This document shows positions 26,267-35,347 of a stretch of DNA of 64,000 bases, one piece after another (the stretch's first letter is position 1; each line of letters starts with the position of its first letter). A program made the translations under genes and the position numbers. A model generated the notes under the pieces. The model had not been told where the DNA came from, ran no database searches, and saw only the letters and a list, made by a program, of their open reading frames with translations. Source of the stretch: Bacillus methanolicus MGA3 (GTDB lineage: Bacteria > Bacillota > Bacilli > Bacillales > Cytobacillaceae); assembly GCF_000724485.1 (NCBI RefSeq), contig NZ_CP007739.1, forward strand, positions 1,162,843 through 1,226,842, in the 5' to 3' direction.

Positions 26267-28342
26267 ATGTCAGATTTTCTTGTAATCGTGGAATCGCCGG
26301 CCAAGGCGAAAACGATTGAAAGGTATCTTGGAAAAAAATATAAAGTAAAAGCATCCATGGGGCATGTTCGTGATTTGCCTAAAAGTCAGATGGGTGTTGA
26401 TATAGAGCATAATTATGAACCGAAATATATTACAATTCGCGGCAAAGGACCAGTTTTAAAGGATTTAAAGACAGCTGCGAAGAAAGCAAAAAAAATTTTC
26501 TTGGCAGCTGACCCTGATCGTGAAGGTGAGGCAATCGCCTGGCATCTGGCACATAGTCTTGATATCGATATCAATTCAGACTGCCGGGTTGTTTTTAATG
26601 AAATAACAAAAGATGCGATTAAAGAATCATTTAAACATCCAAGGCCGATCAACATGGATCTTGTTGATGCTCAGCAAGCACGCCGGGTTCTTGATAGATT
26701 GGTTGGCTATAATATTAGCCCGCTGCTTTGGAAAAAAGTGAAAAAAGGATTGAGTGCAGGCCGTGTTCAATCGGTTGCATTAAGATTAATTATAGACAGG
26801 GAAAAAGAAATTAAAGAATTTGTTCCGGAAGAATATTGGACAATTGGTGCAAAATTTTTAAAAGAGAAAGAGGCTTTTGAAGCGTCTTTCTATGGAATCG
26901 AGGGGAAAAAGGTTGAATTAAGAACGGAAGAGGAAGTTCAGAACGTTCTTAAGCAGATTAAAGGAGATACATTTAAAGTAACATCTGTTACGAAGAAGGA
27001 AAGAAAACGCAATCCGGCTCCGCCTTTTACAACTTCTTCTTTGCAACAAGAAGCAGCTCGAAAGTTAAATTTTCGCGCTAAGAAAACGATGATGCTAGCG
27101 CAGCAGCTTTATGAAGGTATTGATCTAGGAAAAGAAGGTACGGTCGGTTTAATTACATACATGAGAACCGACTCAATTCGCGTGTCTGATGTCGCTCAAT
27201 CTGAAGCATCTCAGTATATTGAAAATGTGTTTGGCAAGGAGTATCTTCAGGAGGAAAAGCGAAAGGAGAAAAAACAATCCAATGCCCAAGATGCCCATGA
27301 AGCAATCCGGCCAACGAGCACACTTCGCGACCCTTCAAGTGTAAAAGAGTTTCTGACACGTGACCAGTTTCGTTTGTACAAACTTATTTGGGAAAGATTT
27401 GTTGCTAGCCAAATGGCTCCGGCTGTAATGGATACCATGAGTGTCGATTTAAAAAATGGTGATGTTCTTTTCAGAGCGACAGGTTCCAAAATTAAATTCT
27501 CCGGATTTATGAAAGTATATGTAGAAGGAACAGACGATCAAACGGAGGAAAAGGAAAATATGCTTCCTGACTTGGCGGAAGGAGATGAAGTGCTTAAAAT
27601 AGATATTGATCCGAAACAGCATTTCACGCAGCCTCCTCCCCGCTATACGGAAGCCCGCTTGGTAAAAACGCTGGAAGAACTTGGAATAGGTCGGCCTTCA
27701 ACATATGCCCCGACCCTTGATACGATCCAAAAACGAGGCTATGTTTCCCTTGAAAATAAGCGGTTTGTGCCAACGGAGCTTGGAGAAATTGTATTAGATT
27801 TGATTTTAGAGTTTTTCCCAGATATACTAGATGTTGAATTCACAGCGAAGATGGAAAAGGATTTGGATGATATTGAACTTGGCAAAGTTAAATGGGTAAA
27901 AATAATTGACGAATTTTATAGGGACTTTGCCACACACCTCGAAAAAGCGGAACAAGAGATGGAAAAAGTTGAAATAAAAGATGAACCTGCGGGTGTGGAT
28001 TGTGACGTATGCGGCAGCCCAATGGTTTATAAAATGGGCCGTTTCGGAAAATTCATGGCCTGCAGCGATTTTCCTGACTGCCGCAATACAAAACCAATTG
28101 TAAAAGAAATTGGCGTGAAGTGTCCGAAATGTAAAGAAGGAAATATTATTGAAAGAAAAAGTAAAAAGCGCCGTTTATTTTTCGGGTGTGACCGTTTTCC
28201 TGAGTGTGATTTCATTTCTTGGGATAAGCCTGTTCCTCGCAGTTGCCCTAAATGTGACAGTTTGCTTGTGGAAAAGAAACTTAAGAAGGGCTTCCAAGTT
28301 CAATGCATTGAATGTGATTACAAAGAAGAACAGCAAAATTAA
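26267..28342 (+). CDS. topA: DNA topoisomerase I
   Basis: Type IA topoisomerase relaxing negative supercoils (691 aa, B. subtilis length). Toprim domain at the N-terminus ([30 protein letters not shown] near residue 83-95). Active Tyr298 in [10 protein letters not shown]. Three C-terminal zinc-finger modules are seen: CDVCG...CSDFPDC, CPKC...CDRFPEC and CPKC...CIEC (about residues 577-688). Start ATG with aaggaggct Shine-Dalgarno and its own promoter. A terminator follows. Confidence 0.97.
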   Translation: MSDFLVIVESPAKAKTIERYLGKKYKVKASMGHVRDLPKSQMGVDIEHNYEPKYITIRGKGPVLKDLKTAAKKAKKIFLAADPDREGEAIAWHLAHSLDIDINSDCRVVFNEITKDAIKESFKHPRPINMDLVDAQQARRVLDRLVGYNISPLLWKKVKKGLSAGRVQSVALRLIIDREKEIKEFVPEEYWTIGAKFLKEKEAFEASFYGIEGKKVELRTEEEVQNVLKQIKGDTFKVTSVTKKERKRNPAPPFTTSSLQQEAARKLNFRAKKTMMLAQQLYEGIDLGKEGTVGLITYMRTDSIRVSDVAQSEASQYIENVFGKEYLQEEKRKEKKQSNAQDAHEAIRPTSTLRDPSSVKEFLTRDQFRLYKLIWERFVASQMAPAVMDTMSVDLKNGDVLFRATGSKIKFSGFMKVYVEGTDDQTEEKENMLPDLAEGDEVLKIDIDPKQHFTQPPPRYTEARLVKTLEELGIGRPSTYAPTLDTIQKRGYVSLENKRFVPTELGEIVLDLILEFFPDILDVEFTAKMEKDLDDIELGKVKWVKIIDEFYRDFATHLEKAEQEMEKVEIKDEPAGVDCDVCGSPMVYKMGRFGKFMACSDFPDCRNTKPIVKEIGVKCPKCKEGNIIERKSKKRRLFFGCDRFPECDFISWDKPVPRSCPKCDSLLVEKKLKKGFQVQCIECDYKEEQQN

Positions 28343-28372
28343 GGGTGAGCTCCTTGCTCACTCTTTTCTATT
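28342..28372 (+). terminator. Intrinsic terminator after topA
   Basis: agggtgagc (28342-28350) pairs with gctcactct (28356-28364) around tcctt, with T-rich tail ttttctatt. The stem begins at the last base of the topA stop. Confidence 0.75.
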
Positions 28373-28492
28373 GAACTATTCACATGTAATTTTGTATTGT
28401 AAAATGCAATTTGGGCATAAATGTAGGTAAAATGGCAAGGAAGAAAAAATAGATGATATAAAGCTTAATTCACTAATTTGGAGGAACATAGA

Positions 28493-29800
28493 ATGAATGA
28501 AACAATGGTGAATGTGATTGGAGCGGGCCTTGCTGGAAGTGAAGCCGCTTGGCAATTGGCAAAGCGCGGAGTAAAGGTCCGGTTATATGAAATGAGGCCG
28601 GTAAAACAAACACCTGCCCATCATACAGATAAATTTGCTGAGCTCGTTTGCAGCAACTCATTAAGAGCAAATACATTAACAAACGCTGTTGGCGTTTTAA
28701 AAGAAGAAATGAGAATACTTGATTCTGTTATCATCCGTTCTGCAGATGAATGTTCAGTTCCTGCCGGCGGTGCACTGGCTGTTGACCGTCATGAATTTTC
28801 GGCTAAAGTAACAGACCGAGTGAAGAACCATGAAAATGTGACGGTTATAAATGAGGAAGTAACAGAAATTCCGGAAGGGCCTACGATCATTGCTACCGGT
28901 CCATTAACAAGTGAAGCTCTGTCCGAGCAGCTGCGAAAACTCACAGGTGAAGATTATTTATATTTCTATGATGCAGCGGCTCCTATCATTGAAAAAGATA
29001 GTATCGACATGGATAAAGTTTATTTAAAATCCAGATATGATAAAGGAGAAGCGGCTTATTTAAACTGCCCAATGACAGAAGAGGAATTTAACCGCTTTTA
29101 TGATGCGCTTATATCTGCGGAAACAGTGCCTTTAAAGGAATTTGAAAAAGAAATCTTTTTTGAAGGATGCATGCCAATTGAAGTTATGGCATCCCGAGGA
29201 AAGAAAACTTTGCTGTTCGGGCCAATGAAACCTGTCGGATTGGAAGATCCGCGTACAGGAAAGCGGCCGTTTGCGGTTGTTCAGCTTCGTCAAGATGATG
29301 CAGCAGGAACACTATATAATATTGTTGGATTCCAAACACATTTGAAATGGGGACCGCAAAAAGAAGTGATCCGCATGATTCCGGGGCTTGAAAATGCAGA
29401 AATTGTTCGTTACGGCGTTATGCACCGCAATACGTTTATAAATTCACCGAAAGTGTTAAAAGCAACGTATCAGTTCAAAGACCGGCCTGAATTATTTTTT
29501 GCCGGGCAGATGACTGGAGTAGAAGGGTATGTAGAGTCGGCAGCCAGCGGGTTAATTGCCGGTGTTAATGCTGCCCGTCTAATCAATGGACAGGATCCTA
29601 TTGAGTTTCCTAGTGAGACAGCCATCGGCAGTATGGCAAGATATATCACAACCGCCAACCCGGACAATTTTCAACCGATGAATGCCAATTTTGGTTTGTT
29701 TCCAGAGCTTCCGGAAAAGATTAAAGGCAAAAAAGAAAGAAATGAACGATATGCAAAACGAGCATTGGAAACAATTCAGAACTTTGTGAAAAATTTGTAA
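28493..29800 (+). CDS. trmFO: Folate-dependent tRNA m5U54 methyltransferase TrmFO
   Basis: FAD and methylenetetrahydrofolate dependent enzyme that methylates U54 in the T-loop of tRNA (435 aa, equal to B. subtilis; formerly Gid). FAD-binding [16 protein letters not shown] near residues 7-22; [15 protein letters not shown] contains a conserved cysteine; the C-terminal [18 protein letters not shown] closes the flavin site. ATG 28493 has ttggaggaac upstream. It lies before xerC and hslV, as in other Bacillaceae. Confidence 0.95.
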   Translation: MNETMVNVIGAGLAGSEAAWQLAKRGVKVRLYEMRPVKQTPAHHTDKFAELVCSNSLRANTLTNAVGVLKEEMRILDSVIIRSADECSVPAGGALAVDRHEFSAKVTDRVKNHENVTVINEEVTEIPEGPTIIATGPLTSEALSEQLRKLTGEDYLYFYDAAAPIIEKDSIDMDKVYLKSRYDKGEAAYLNCPMTEEEFNRFYDALISAETVPLKEFEKEIFFEGCMPIEVMASRGKKTLLFGPMKPVGLEDPRTGKRPFAVVQLRQDDAAGTLYNIVGFQTHLKWGPQKEVIRMIPGLENAEIVRYGVMHRNTFINSPKVLKATYQFKDRPELFFAGQMTGVEGYVESAASGLIAGVNAARLINGQDPIEFPSETAIGSMARYITTANPDNFQPMNANFGLFPELPEKIKGKKERNERYAKRALETIQNFVKNL

Positions 29801-29806
29801 ATTTTG

Positions 29807-29835
29807 TTGCAAGGACTATTAAATTATGATAATAT
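29807..29835 (+). promoter_or_regulatory. Possible promoter of xerC-hslVU-codY
   Basis: TTGCAA (29807-29812), 17-nt spacer, TAATAT (29830-29835), in the 61-nt gap after trmFO. The -10 matches only moderately; an overlapping TATGAT at 29825-29830 has a spacer too short. Confidence 0.45.
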
Positions 29836-29861
29836 TTAGAAGTCCTTGTGAGGTGGTGTTC

Positions 29862-30764
29862 ATGAAAGCAAATGTGAACGTTTCATTAAAGTTATTTATT
29901 GAATATTTACAAATAGAGAAAAATTACTCACAATATACAATTGAACATTACCGACATGATATCAAGGATTTTTTTATGTTCATGACTGAGCAAATGATCG
30001 GCGGCCTGGATGATGTTCAATATTTTGATGTGCGCCTGTATTTGACAAAGCTCTATGAGAAAAAACTTTCAAGAAAATCGGTTGCACGAAAAATATCAAG
30101 TCTTAGGAGCTTTTATAAATTTTTGCTGAGGGAAAAGCTTGTAAAAGAAAATCCTTTTGCTCTTGTGTCCATGCCTAAACAAGAGAAAAGGCTTCCCGAT
30201 TTTTTTTATGAAGAGGAATTGGCTGAACTGTTTAAAGCTTGTGAGGACCATACACCTCTTGGCCAGCGGAACCGGGCTCTTCTAGAAATACTATATGCTA
30301 CCGGTATTCGCGTCAGTGAGTGCAGCCAAATAAAGCTCTCCGATCTTGATATGTACTTATCAACAGTACTTGTTCATGGAAAAGGACATAAAGAACGGTA
30401 TGTTCCTTTTGGCAGTTTTGCCCATGAAGCATTGGAAGCCTACATAAATAACGGCAGAAAGAAATTATTAGATGGCAAGGAGACACATGATTATTTATTT
30501 GTAAACTTTCGGGGAGGCCCTTTAACAGACAGGGGCATCCGTGTGATTTTAAATTCACTGATTGAAAAATCTTCCTTAAACGGAAAAATCCACCCACATA
30601 AGCTGCGCCACACATTTGCAACGCATTTGTTAAGCAATGGAGCTGATATGAGAACGGTGCAGGAGCTTTTGGGGCACGCATTCTTATCATCAACCCAAGT
30701 ATACACACATGTTACAAATGAATTTTTAAGAAAAACGTATATGTCCCATCACCCGAGGGCATAG
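29862..30764 (+). CDS. xerC: Tyrosine recombinase XerC (CodV)
   Basis: Site-specific recombinase that resolves chromosome dimers at dif (300 aa). N-terminal SAM-like core-binding domain (about 5-90), then the catalytic domain with Arg150 (ATGIRVSE), His246 and Arg249 (HKLRHTF), the LLGHAFLSST histidine, and nucleophile Tyr281 (QVYTHV). ATG 29862 with gaggtgg upstream gives the homologue N-terminus; the longer frame from 29826 overlaps the promoter. As first gene before hslV it corresponds to B. subtilis codV. Confidence 0.94.
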   Translation: MKANVNVSLKLFIEYLQIEKNYSQYTIEHYRHDIKDFFMFMTEQMIGGLDDVQYFDVRLYLTKLYEKKLSRKSVARKISSLRSFYKFLLREKLVKENPFALVSMPKQEKRLPDFFYEEELAELFKACEDHTPLGQRNRALLEILYATGIRVSECSQIKLSDLDMYLSTVLVHGKGHKERYVPFGSFAHEALEAYINNGRKKLLDGKETHDYLFVNFRGGPLTDRGIRVILNSLIEKSSLNGKIHPHKLRHTFATHLLSNGADMRTVQELLGHAFLSSTQVYTHVTNEFLRKTYMSHHPRA

Positions 30765-30785
30765 ACTCCTAAAGGAGGAAGAAAC

Positions 30786-31328
30786 ATGTCACAATTTCAC
30801 GCAACGACGATCTTTGCCATTCAGCATAAAGGAAAAAGTGCAATGGCCGGCGACGGTCAAGTTACGTTCGGTAATGCAGTTGTGATGAAGCATACTGCAA
30901 GAAAAGTCCGCAAGTTGTTCAATGGGAAAGTAATCGCGGGTTTTGCCGGTTCAGTTGCAGATGCTTTTACTCTATTTGAAATGTTTGAAGGCAAGCTTGA
31001 GGAATTTAACGGCAATTTGAAAAGAGCAGCTGTTGAGCTTGCAAAAAAATGGCGCAGCGACAAGGTGTTAAGACAATTAGAAGCAATGTTAATTGTCATG
31101 GATGAAAACCATATGCTTCTAATTTCAGGAACGGGTGAAGTAATTGAGCCGGATGACGGCATACTTGCCATTGGTTCGGGTGGAAATTATGCGCTTTCTG
31201 CGGGCCGTTCATTAAAGCGATATGCCGGCGAAGAGCTTTCGGCAAGAGAGATTGCCAAAGCAGCGCTTGAAATAGCAGCGGAAATTTGCGTCTACACGAA
31301 TCATAATATTATAGTCGAGGAGCTATAA
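30786..31328 (+). CDS. hslV: ATP-dependent protease peptidase subunit HslV (ClpQ/CodW)
   Basis: Proteasome-like peptidase of the HslUV/CodWX complex (180 aa). The N-terminus is [16 protein letters not shown]: a serine follows the initiator Met and the usual threonine pair sits five residues further in. B. subtilis CodW has the same layout and is described as an N-terminal serine protease, so Ser2 is the likely nucleophile here. Conserved [11 protein letters not shown] and [12 protein letters not shown] follow. ATG with an aaaggaggaag Shine-Dalgarno. The ATPase partner is encoded 18 nt downstream. Confidence 0.95.
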   Translation: MSQFHATTIFAIQHKGKSAMAGDGQVTFGNAVVMKHTARKVRKLFNGKVIAGFAGSVADAFTLFEMFEGKLEEFNGNLKRAAVELAKKWRSDKVLRQLEAMLIVMDENHMLLISGTGEVIEPDDGILAIGSGGNYALSAGRSLKRYAGEELSAREIAKAALEIAAEICVYTNHNIIVEEL

Positions 31329-31346
31329 CGGGAAGGAAGTGGAATC

Positions 31347-32753
31347 ATGGTGAAAACGACAAATTTAACACCAAGGCAAATCGTTGAGCGGCTTGATCAG
31401 TATATTGTCGGGCAGAAGGATGCAAAAAAAGCTGTTGCTGTTGCTTTACGAAATAGATACCGCAGAAGCTTGCTAAGTGAAAAACTTCGGGATGAAATTA
31501 GTCCAAAGAATATTCTAATGATTGGGCCTACAGGGGTTGGTAAAACTGAAATAGCCCGGAGGATGGCTAAGCTTGTCGGTGCACCTTTTATTAAAGTTGA
31601 AGCAACGAAATTTACCGAAGTTGGCTATGTTGGACGCGACGTTGAATCAATGGTTCGTGATCTAGTCGAAACATCTGTCCGTTTAGTAAAAGAAGAAAAA
31701 ATGAACAGTGTAAAAGAACGGGCAGAAGAGCATGCCAATCGCAGACTGGTTGAGCTGCTTGTTCCATCAGCCAAAAAATCTTCAAATTATAAAAATCCTT
31801 TGGAAATGCTCTTCGGTGGAGGAAATTCTCATTCAGAGTCAGAAGCAAGCACATCTGATGATCAAAGCATTCAAGAAAAAAGGAGAGTAATCAAAGAAAA
31901 ATTGGCTCTAGGCCAGCTTGAAGATGAGATTGTTACGGTTGAAGTAGAAGAACAGCAGCCTTCAATGTTTGATTTGCTTCAAGGTTCAGGGATGGAGCAA
32001 ATGGGAGTTAATATGCAGGATGCACTCAGCAGCCTATTGCCAAAAAGACGGAAAAAAAGAAAGCTGCCTGTCCGTGAAGCTCGTAAAGTTTTAACTAATG
32101 AAGAAGCCCAAAAATTAATTGATATGGATGAAGTGATTCAGGATGCCGTCAGCCGTGCTGAACAAAACGGTATTATTTTTATTGATGAAATTGATAAAAT
32201 TGCGAGCAGAAACAGCGGCGGTTCAACAGCTGACGTTTCGCGCGAGGGAGTTCAGAGGGATATCCTTCCAATCGTTGAAGGCTCAACAGTTGTTACGAAA
32301 TATGGTCCGGTTAAGACTGATCATATTTTGTTTATTGCAGCAGGTGCATTTCATATGGCGAAACCGTCAGATTTAATTCCTGAGCTTCAGGGCCGCTTCC
32401 CGATCAGGGTAGAACTGACAAAGCTGACAGTAGATGATTTCTATCGCATATTGATTGAACCAGATAATGCGTTAATTAAACAATATGAAGCATTATTGGA
32501 AACAGAAGGTATACAAATTGAATTTTCTGACGATGCTATTCGTAAGATTGCTGAAGTTGCCTATGAAGTGAATCAAAACACTGACAATATCGGAGCACGG
32601 AGATTGCACACAATTTTAGAGAAGCTTCTTGAGGATTTATCGTTTGAAGCACCAGACATTACGATGGAAAAAATCACGATCACTCCTCAGTATGTGGAAG
32701 AAAAATTAGGGGCAATTTCCCGAAACAAAGATTTAAGCCAGTTTATACTGTAA
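31347..32753 (+). CDS. hslU: HslU (ClpY/CodX) AAA+ unfoldase
   Basis: ATPase that unfolds substrates and feeds them to HslV (468 aa). Walker [10 protein letters not shown] near residue 61, followed by [20 protein letters not shown]; an intermediate I-domain (about 110-245) with low-complexity charged segment; Walker B IIFIDEID near residue 270; sensor-2 [13 protein letters not shown] near 414. ATG with ggaaggaagtgg. Part of the xerC-hslV-hslU-codY operon. Confidence 0.96.
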   Translation: MVKTTNLTPRQIVERLDQYIVGQKDAKKAVAVALRNRYRRSLLSEKLRDEISPKNILMIGPTGVGKTEIARRMAKLVGAPFIKVEATKFTEVGYVGRDVESMVRDLVETSVRLVKEEKMNSVKERAEEHANRRLVELLVPSAKKSSNYKNPLEMLFGGGNSHSESEASTSDDQSIQEKRRVIKEKLALGQLEDEIVTVEVEEQQPSMFDLLQGSGMEQMGVNMQDALSSLLPKRRKKRKLPVREARKVLTNEEAQKLIDMDEVIQDAVSRAEQNGIIFIDEIDKIASRNSGGSTADVSREGVQRDILPIVEGSTVVTKYGPVKTDHILFIAAGAFHMAKPSDLIPELQGRFPIRVELTKLTVDDFYRILIEPDNALIKQYEALLETEGIQIEFSDDAIRKIAEVAYEVNQNTDNIGARRLHTILEKLLEDLSFEAPDITMEKITITPQYVEEKLGAISRNKDLSQFIL

Positions 32754-32873
32754 TAGTAAGATGTAAGATTTCAAAGATTGCATAGATAATTAGATATTGA
32801 ATGAAATGAAAACAATAATAATAGGAAGAAACACAAAAATTTTTATTGGTCGAAGTAATAGGAGGAAGAAATA

Positions 32874-33653
32874 ATGGATTTATTAAGTAAAACAAGAAAA
32901 ATTAATGCGATGCTGCAAAAAGCAGCAGGAAAACCCGTTAATTTTAAAGAAATGGCCGAAACGCTGCGTGACGTTATTGAAGCAAATATTTTCGTTGTCA
33001 GCCGCCGCGGGAAACTGTTAGGATTTGCAATTAATCAACAAATCGAAAATGAACGCATGAAGAAAATGCTTGAAGACCGCCAATTTCCTGAAGAATATAC
33101 AAAAAACTTGTTCAATATTCAGGAAACGTCTCCAAACCTTGATGTTGAAAGTGAATATACCGCATTCCCAGTTGAAAACAAAGACTTATTCCGCAATGGA
33201 TTGACTACGATCGTTCCGATTATCGGAGGCGGTGAACGCTTAGGTACTTTGATTTTGGCAAGACTTGAAGAACAGTTCCATGACGACGATTTAATTCTTG
33301 CCGAATATGGTGCGACCGTTGTAGGAATGGAGATTTTGCGTGAAAAGGCTGAAGAAATTGAAGAAGAAGCTCGCAGCAAAGCAGTTGTTCAAATGGCAAT
33401 TAGCTCATTATCTTACAGTGAATTGGAAGCTATTGAACACATTTTCGAGGAACTAAACGGTCATGAAGGATTGCTGGTTGCTTCAAAAATTGCTGACCGT
33501 GTAGGGATCACCCGTTCAGTTATTGTAAATGCACTCCGCAAATTGGAGAGTGCCGGAGTAATTGAATCAAGATCACTCGGGATGAAAGGAACATATATTA
33601 AAGTATTAAACGATAAGTTCCTTGTAGAATTAGAAAAACTAAAAGCAAATTAA
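32874..33653 (+). CDS. codY: GTP/BCAA-sensing global regulator CodY
   Basis: Global repressor of nitrogen and stationary-phase genes that responds to branched-chain amino acids and GTP (259 aa, same length as B. subtilis). N-terminal GAF-like domain (1-155, [15 protein letters not shown]), a helical linker, and C-terminal winged [27 protein letters not shown] near residues 203-226. ATG with a taggaggaag Shine-Dalgarno. A 120-nt gap after hslU holds no clear promoter or CodY box. In B. subtilis CodY represses fla/che, which starts downstream. Confidence 0.97.
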   Translation: MDLLSKTRKINAMLQKAAGKPVNFKEMAETLRDVIEANIFVVSRRGKLLGFAINQQIENERMKKMLEDRQFPEEYTKNLFNIQETSPNLDVESEYTAFPVENKDLFRNGLTTIVPIIGGGERLGTLILARLEEQFHDDDLILAEYGATVVGMEILREKAEEIEEEARSKAVVQMAISSLSYSELEAIEHIFEELNGHEGLLVASKIADRVGITRSVIVNALRKLESAGVIESRSLGMKGTYIKVLNDKFLVELEKLKAN

Positions 33654-33664
33654 TAAAAAGAAGA

Positions 33665-33720
33665 AGAGGCTGTCTCTAAAGGGTCTGACCCTAAGGTTTT
33701 AGAGACGGCCTCTTTTTATT
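33665..33720 (+). terminator. Two-tier terminator after codY
   Basis: A 16-bp stem (33665-33680 with 33698-33713, one G-U pair) is followed by TTTTTATT. Its loop contains a second small palindrome agggt-ctg-accct (33680-33692). It insulates fla/che from codY. The remainder of the 450-nt codY-flgB gap holds the flgB promoter and an AT-rich leader. Confidence 0.9.
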
Positions 33721-33759
33721 TATAGAATTATGTCAAATTCCGAGGTATTTTTCGTTTAT

Positions 33760-33789
33760 TTTACAATGTTTCAACATATTCGATATAAT
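33760..33789 (+). promoter_or_regulatory. Main fla/che promoter (SigA, possible SigD overlap)
   Basis: TTTACA (33760-33765), 18-nt spacer, perfect TATAAT (33784-33789). Overlapping it, ttcgatat (33779-33786) agrees at 6 of 8 positions with the SigD -10 GCCGATAT, with a weak TTTA 15 nt upstream in place of TAAA. The SigA reading is the stronger one. Confidence 0.65.
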
Positions 33790-34103
33790 TTACGAAATTT
33801 TTACATTGATTAAATATGAATAAGGACTTTTGGCCCAGTAAAACCGATGCGATTACCGTTAAAATATGATAAGTGAAAGGAAGGAATTAAGGAATATGCT
33901 AAATATTGTTAGTTTTGAGCAGGGTTTCATTTTTAGTTTAAAGGGCAATATGTGGAAAATAGGTATTTTGGAGCATAAAATTTAACTTTTTGTACATGGA
34001 CAGATTATTGCAATTTCATTACAATAAAAACTATGATTATACATATTTCGCCAATATAAGCAAATTTTTATCAAATTTCAACAAATTTTTTGAGGTGAGC
34101 GAA
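33790..34103 (+). other. Long AT-rich leader of the fla/che operon
   Basis: About 314 nt between the -10 and the flgB start. It is strongly AT-rich, contains no recognisable coding frame with Shine-Dalgarno (the in-frame extension of flgB from 33990 lacks one), no terminator and no obvious riboswitch. It would be a long 5' UTR of the operon if transcription starts near 33796. Confidence 0.5.
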
Positions 34104-34499
34104 TTGAAGTTATTTTCCGGTACGTTTTCCACTTTGGAAAATGCACTAAATTATTCATCATTAAAGCAAAAAATCATCTCGCAAAATATAGCAAATGTTG
34201 ACACACCTAATTACAAAGCAAAAGATGTCAGCTTCAAAACATTTTTTGAAAATGAGCTGCATTCATCATTTGAAAACTATCGGACTGACAAAAGGCATTT
34301 TCGTTTTGAAGGGTTGTCTGCCGGAAATAACGCGGTTATTACGGAAAAAAATGCTTCTTACAGCCAGAATGGCAACAGTGTTGACATTGATGAGGAAATG
34401 GTGGATCTAGCTGAAAATCAAATTTATTACAATGCACTTATTGAAAGATTAAATGGGAAATTTTCATCACTTCAAAGTGTCATTAAAGGTGGGAAATAG
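34104..34499 (+). CDS. flgB: Flagellar proximal rod protein FlgB
   Basis: Rod protein (131 aa) exported early by the flagellar type III system to link the MS ring and rod. Contains the rod-family signature LKQKIISQNIANVDTPNYKAKDV (about residues 18-40, described here by landmarks KIISQNIANVDTPNYK) and the C-terminal VDIDEEMVDLAENQIYYNAL helix for rod packing. TTG start with gaggtgagcg upstream; homologues start at this point (xLFSGT). First gene of fla/che. Confidence 0.92.
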   Translation: MKLFSGTFSTLENALNYSSLKQKIISQNIANVDTPNYKAKDVSFKTFFENELHSSFENYRTDKRHFRFEGLSAGNNAVITEKNASYSQNGNSVDIDEEMVDLAENQIYYNALIERLNGKFSSLQSVIKGGK

Positions 34500-34501
34500 A
34501 G

Positions 34502-34954
34502 ATGACCATATTTCAAAGTATGAACACGACAGCTTCCGCACTAACGGCCCAAAGATTAAGAATGGATGTCATTTCCTCGAATATGGCAAATGTAGATTCT
34601 ACCAGAGCGGAATATGTTAATGGACAATGGCAGCCATATAAAAGAAAGATAGTCGTGATGCAGCCTGCAGAAGGGGGATTTTCATCTTTCTTAAATCAAG
34701 CTATGAACATAAGCGAATCAGTTGGAAGCGGCGTAAAAGTTACTCGTATTGTGGAAGATAATACCCCTTTTAAAATGGTTTACGATCCAGAACATCCGGA
34801 CGCTGATAAAAATGGTTATGTCGCTTTGCCTAATGTTGATCCGCTGAAAGAAATGGTTGATCTTATCAGTGCGACAAGATCATATGAAGCCAACGTTACT
34901 GTATTCAACGCTTCTAAAGCGATGATGATGAAAGCTTTAGAAATTGGAAAGTAA
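34502..34954 (+). CDS. flgC: Flagellar rod protein FlgC
   Basis: Rod protein (150 aa). N-terminal ALTAQRLRMDVISSNMANVDST signature of rod/hook proteins and C-terminal DLISATRSYEANVTVFNASKAMM helix. ATG 2 nt after flgB, with aaaggtggga inside flgB, so translation is coupled. Full length compared with B. subtilis. Confidence 0.95.
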   Translation: MTIFQSMNTTASALTAQRLRMDVISSNMANVDSTRAEYVNGQWQPYKRKIVVMQPAEGGFSSFLNQAMNISESVGSGVKVTRIVEDNTPFKMVYDPEHPDADKNGYVALPNVDPLKEMVDLISATRSYEANVTVFNASKAMMMKALEIGK

Positions 34955-34965
34955 GGTGAATTGAA

Positions 34966-35277
34966 ATGGAAAACATTTCGTTTGCGTCAATGGCCCATGT
35001 ATTAAGACCTGAAGGAAAAAAGGGATCAACTTATACATATACACCATACGAAGCACAACAGAAATTTGCGTCCGTACTTAAAGAACAAATTGAAAAAATA
35101 AATGAAGCTCAAAATCAATCAGATGTAATGACTGAAAAACTAGCCCGCGGAGAAAATGTTGACTTGCATCAAGTAATGATTGCTTCACAAAAGGCAAACA
35201 TCACTTTACAGGCAACAATCGAAATTCGCAATAAAGTCATTGAAGCTTATCAAGAAATCATGAGAATGCAAGTCTAA
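34966..35277 (+). CDS. fliE: MS ring-rod adaptor FliE
   Basis: Small protein (103 aa) joining the FliF ring to the rod; one of the first export substrates. Helical; C-terminal GENVDLHQVMIASQKANITLQATIEIRNKVIEAYQEIMRM is the family core (landmarks HQVMIASQKA and IEIRNKVIEAYQ). ATG with aaggtgaat, 11 nt after flgC. Order flgB-flgC-fliE is the standard. Confidence 0.95.
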   Translation: MENISFASMAHVLRPEGKKGSTYTYTPYEAQQKFASVLKEQIEKINEAQNQSDVMTEKLARGENVDLHQVMIASQKANITLQATIEIRNKVIEAYQEIMRMQV

Positions 35278-35347
35278 TCGTTTACGAAAGGATAATAGTA
35301 GCGGTTATTAGCTGCCGATACATAGACAGAATAACCGGGGGAATAAC

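Noticed and set aside
32754..32873. CodY box or promoter before codY
   Set aside because: No sequence close to AATTTTCWGAAAATT and no -35/-10 pair with correct spacing was found.
33990..34103. 38-codon in-frame extension of flgB
   Set aside because: TTG start without a Shine-Dalgarno, AT-rich composition (Tyr/Phe/Asn/Lys), no homologue; the TTG at 34104 has gaggtgag.
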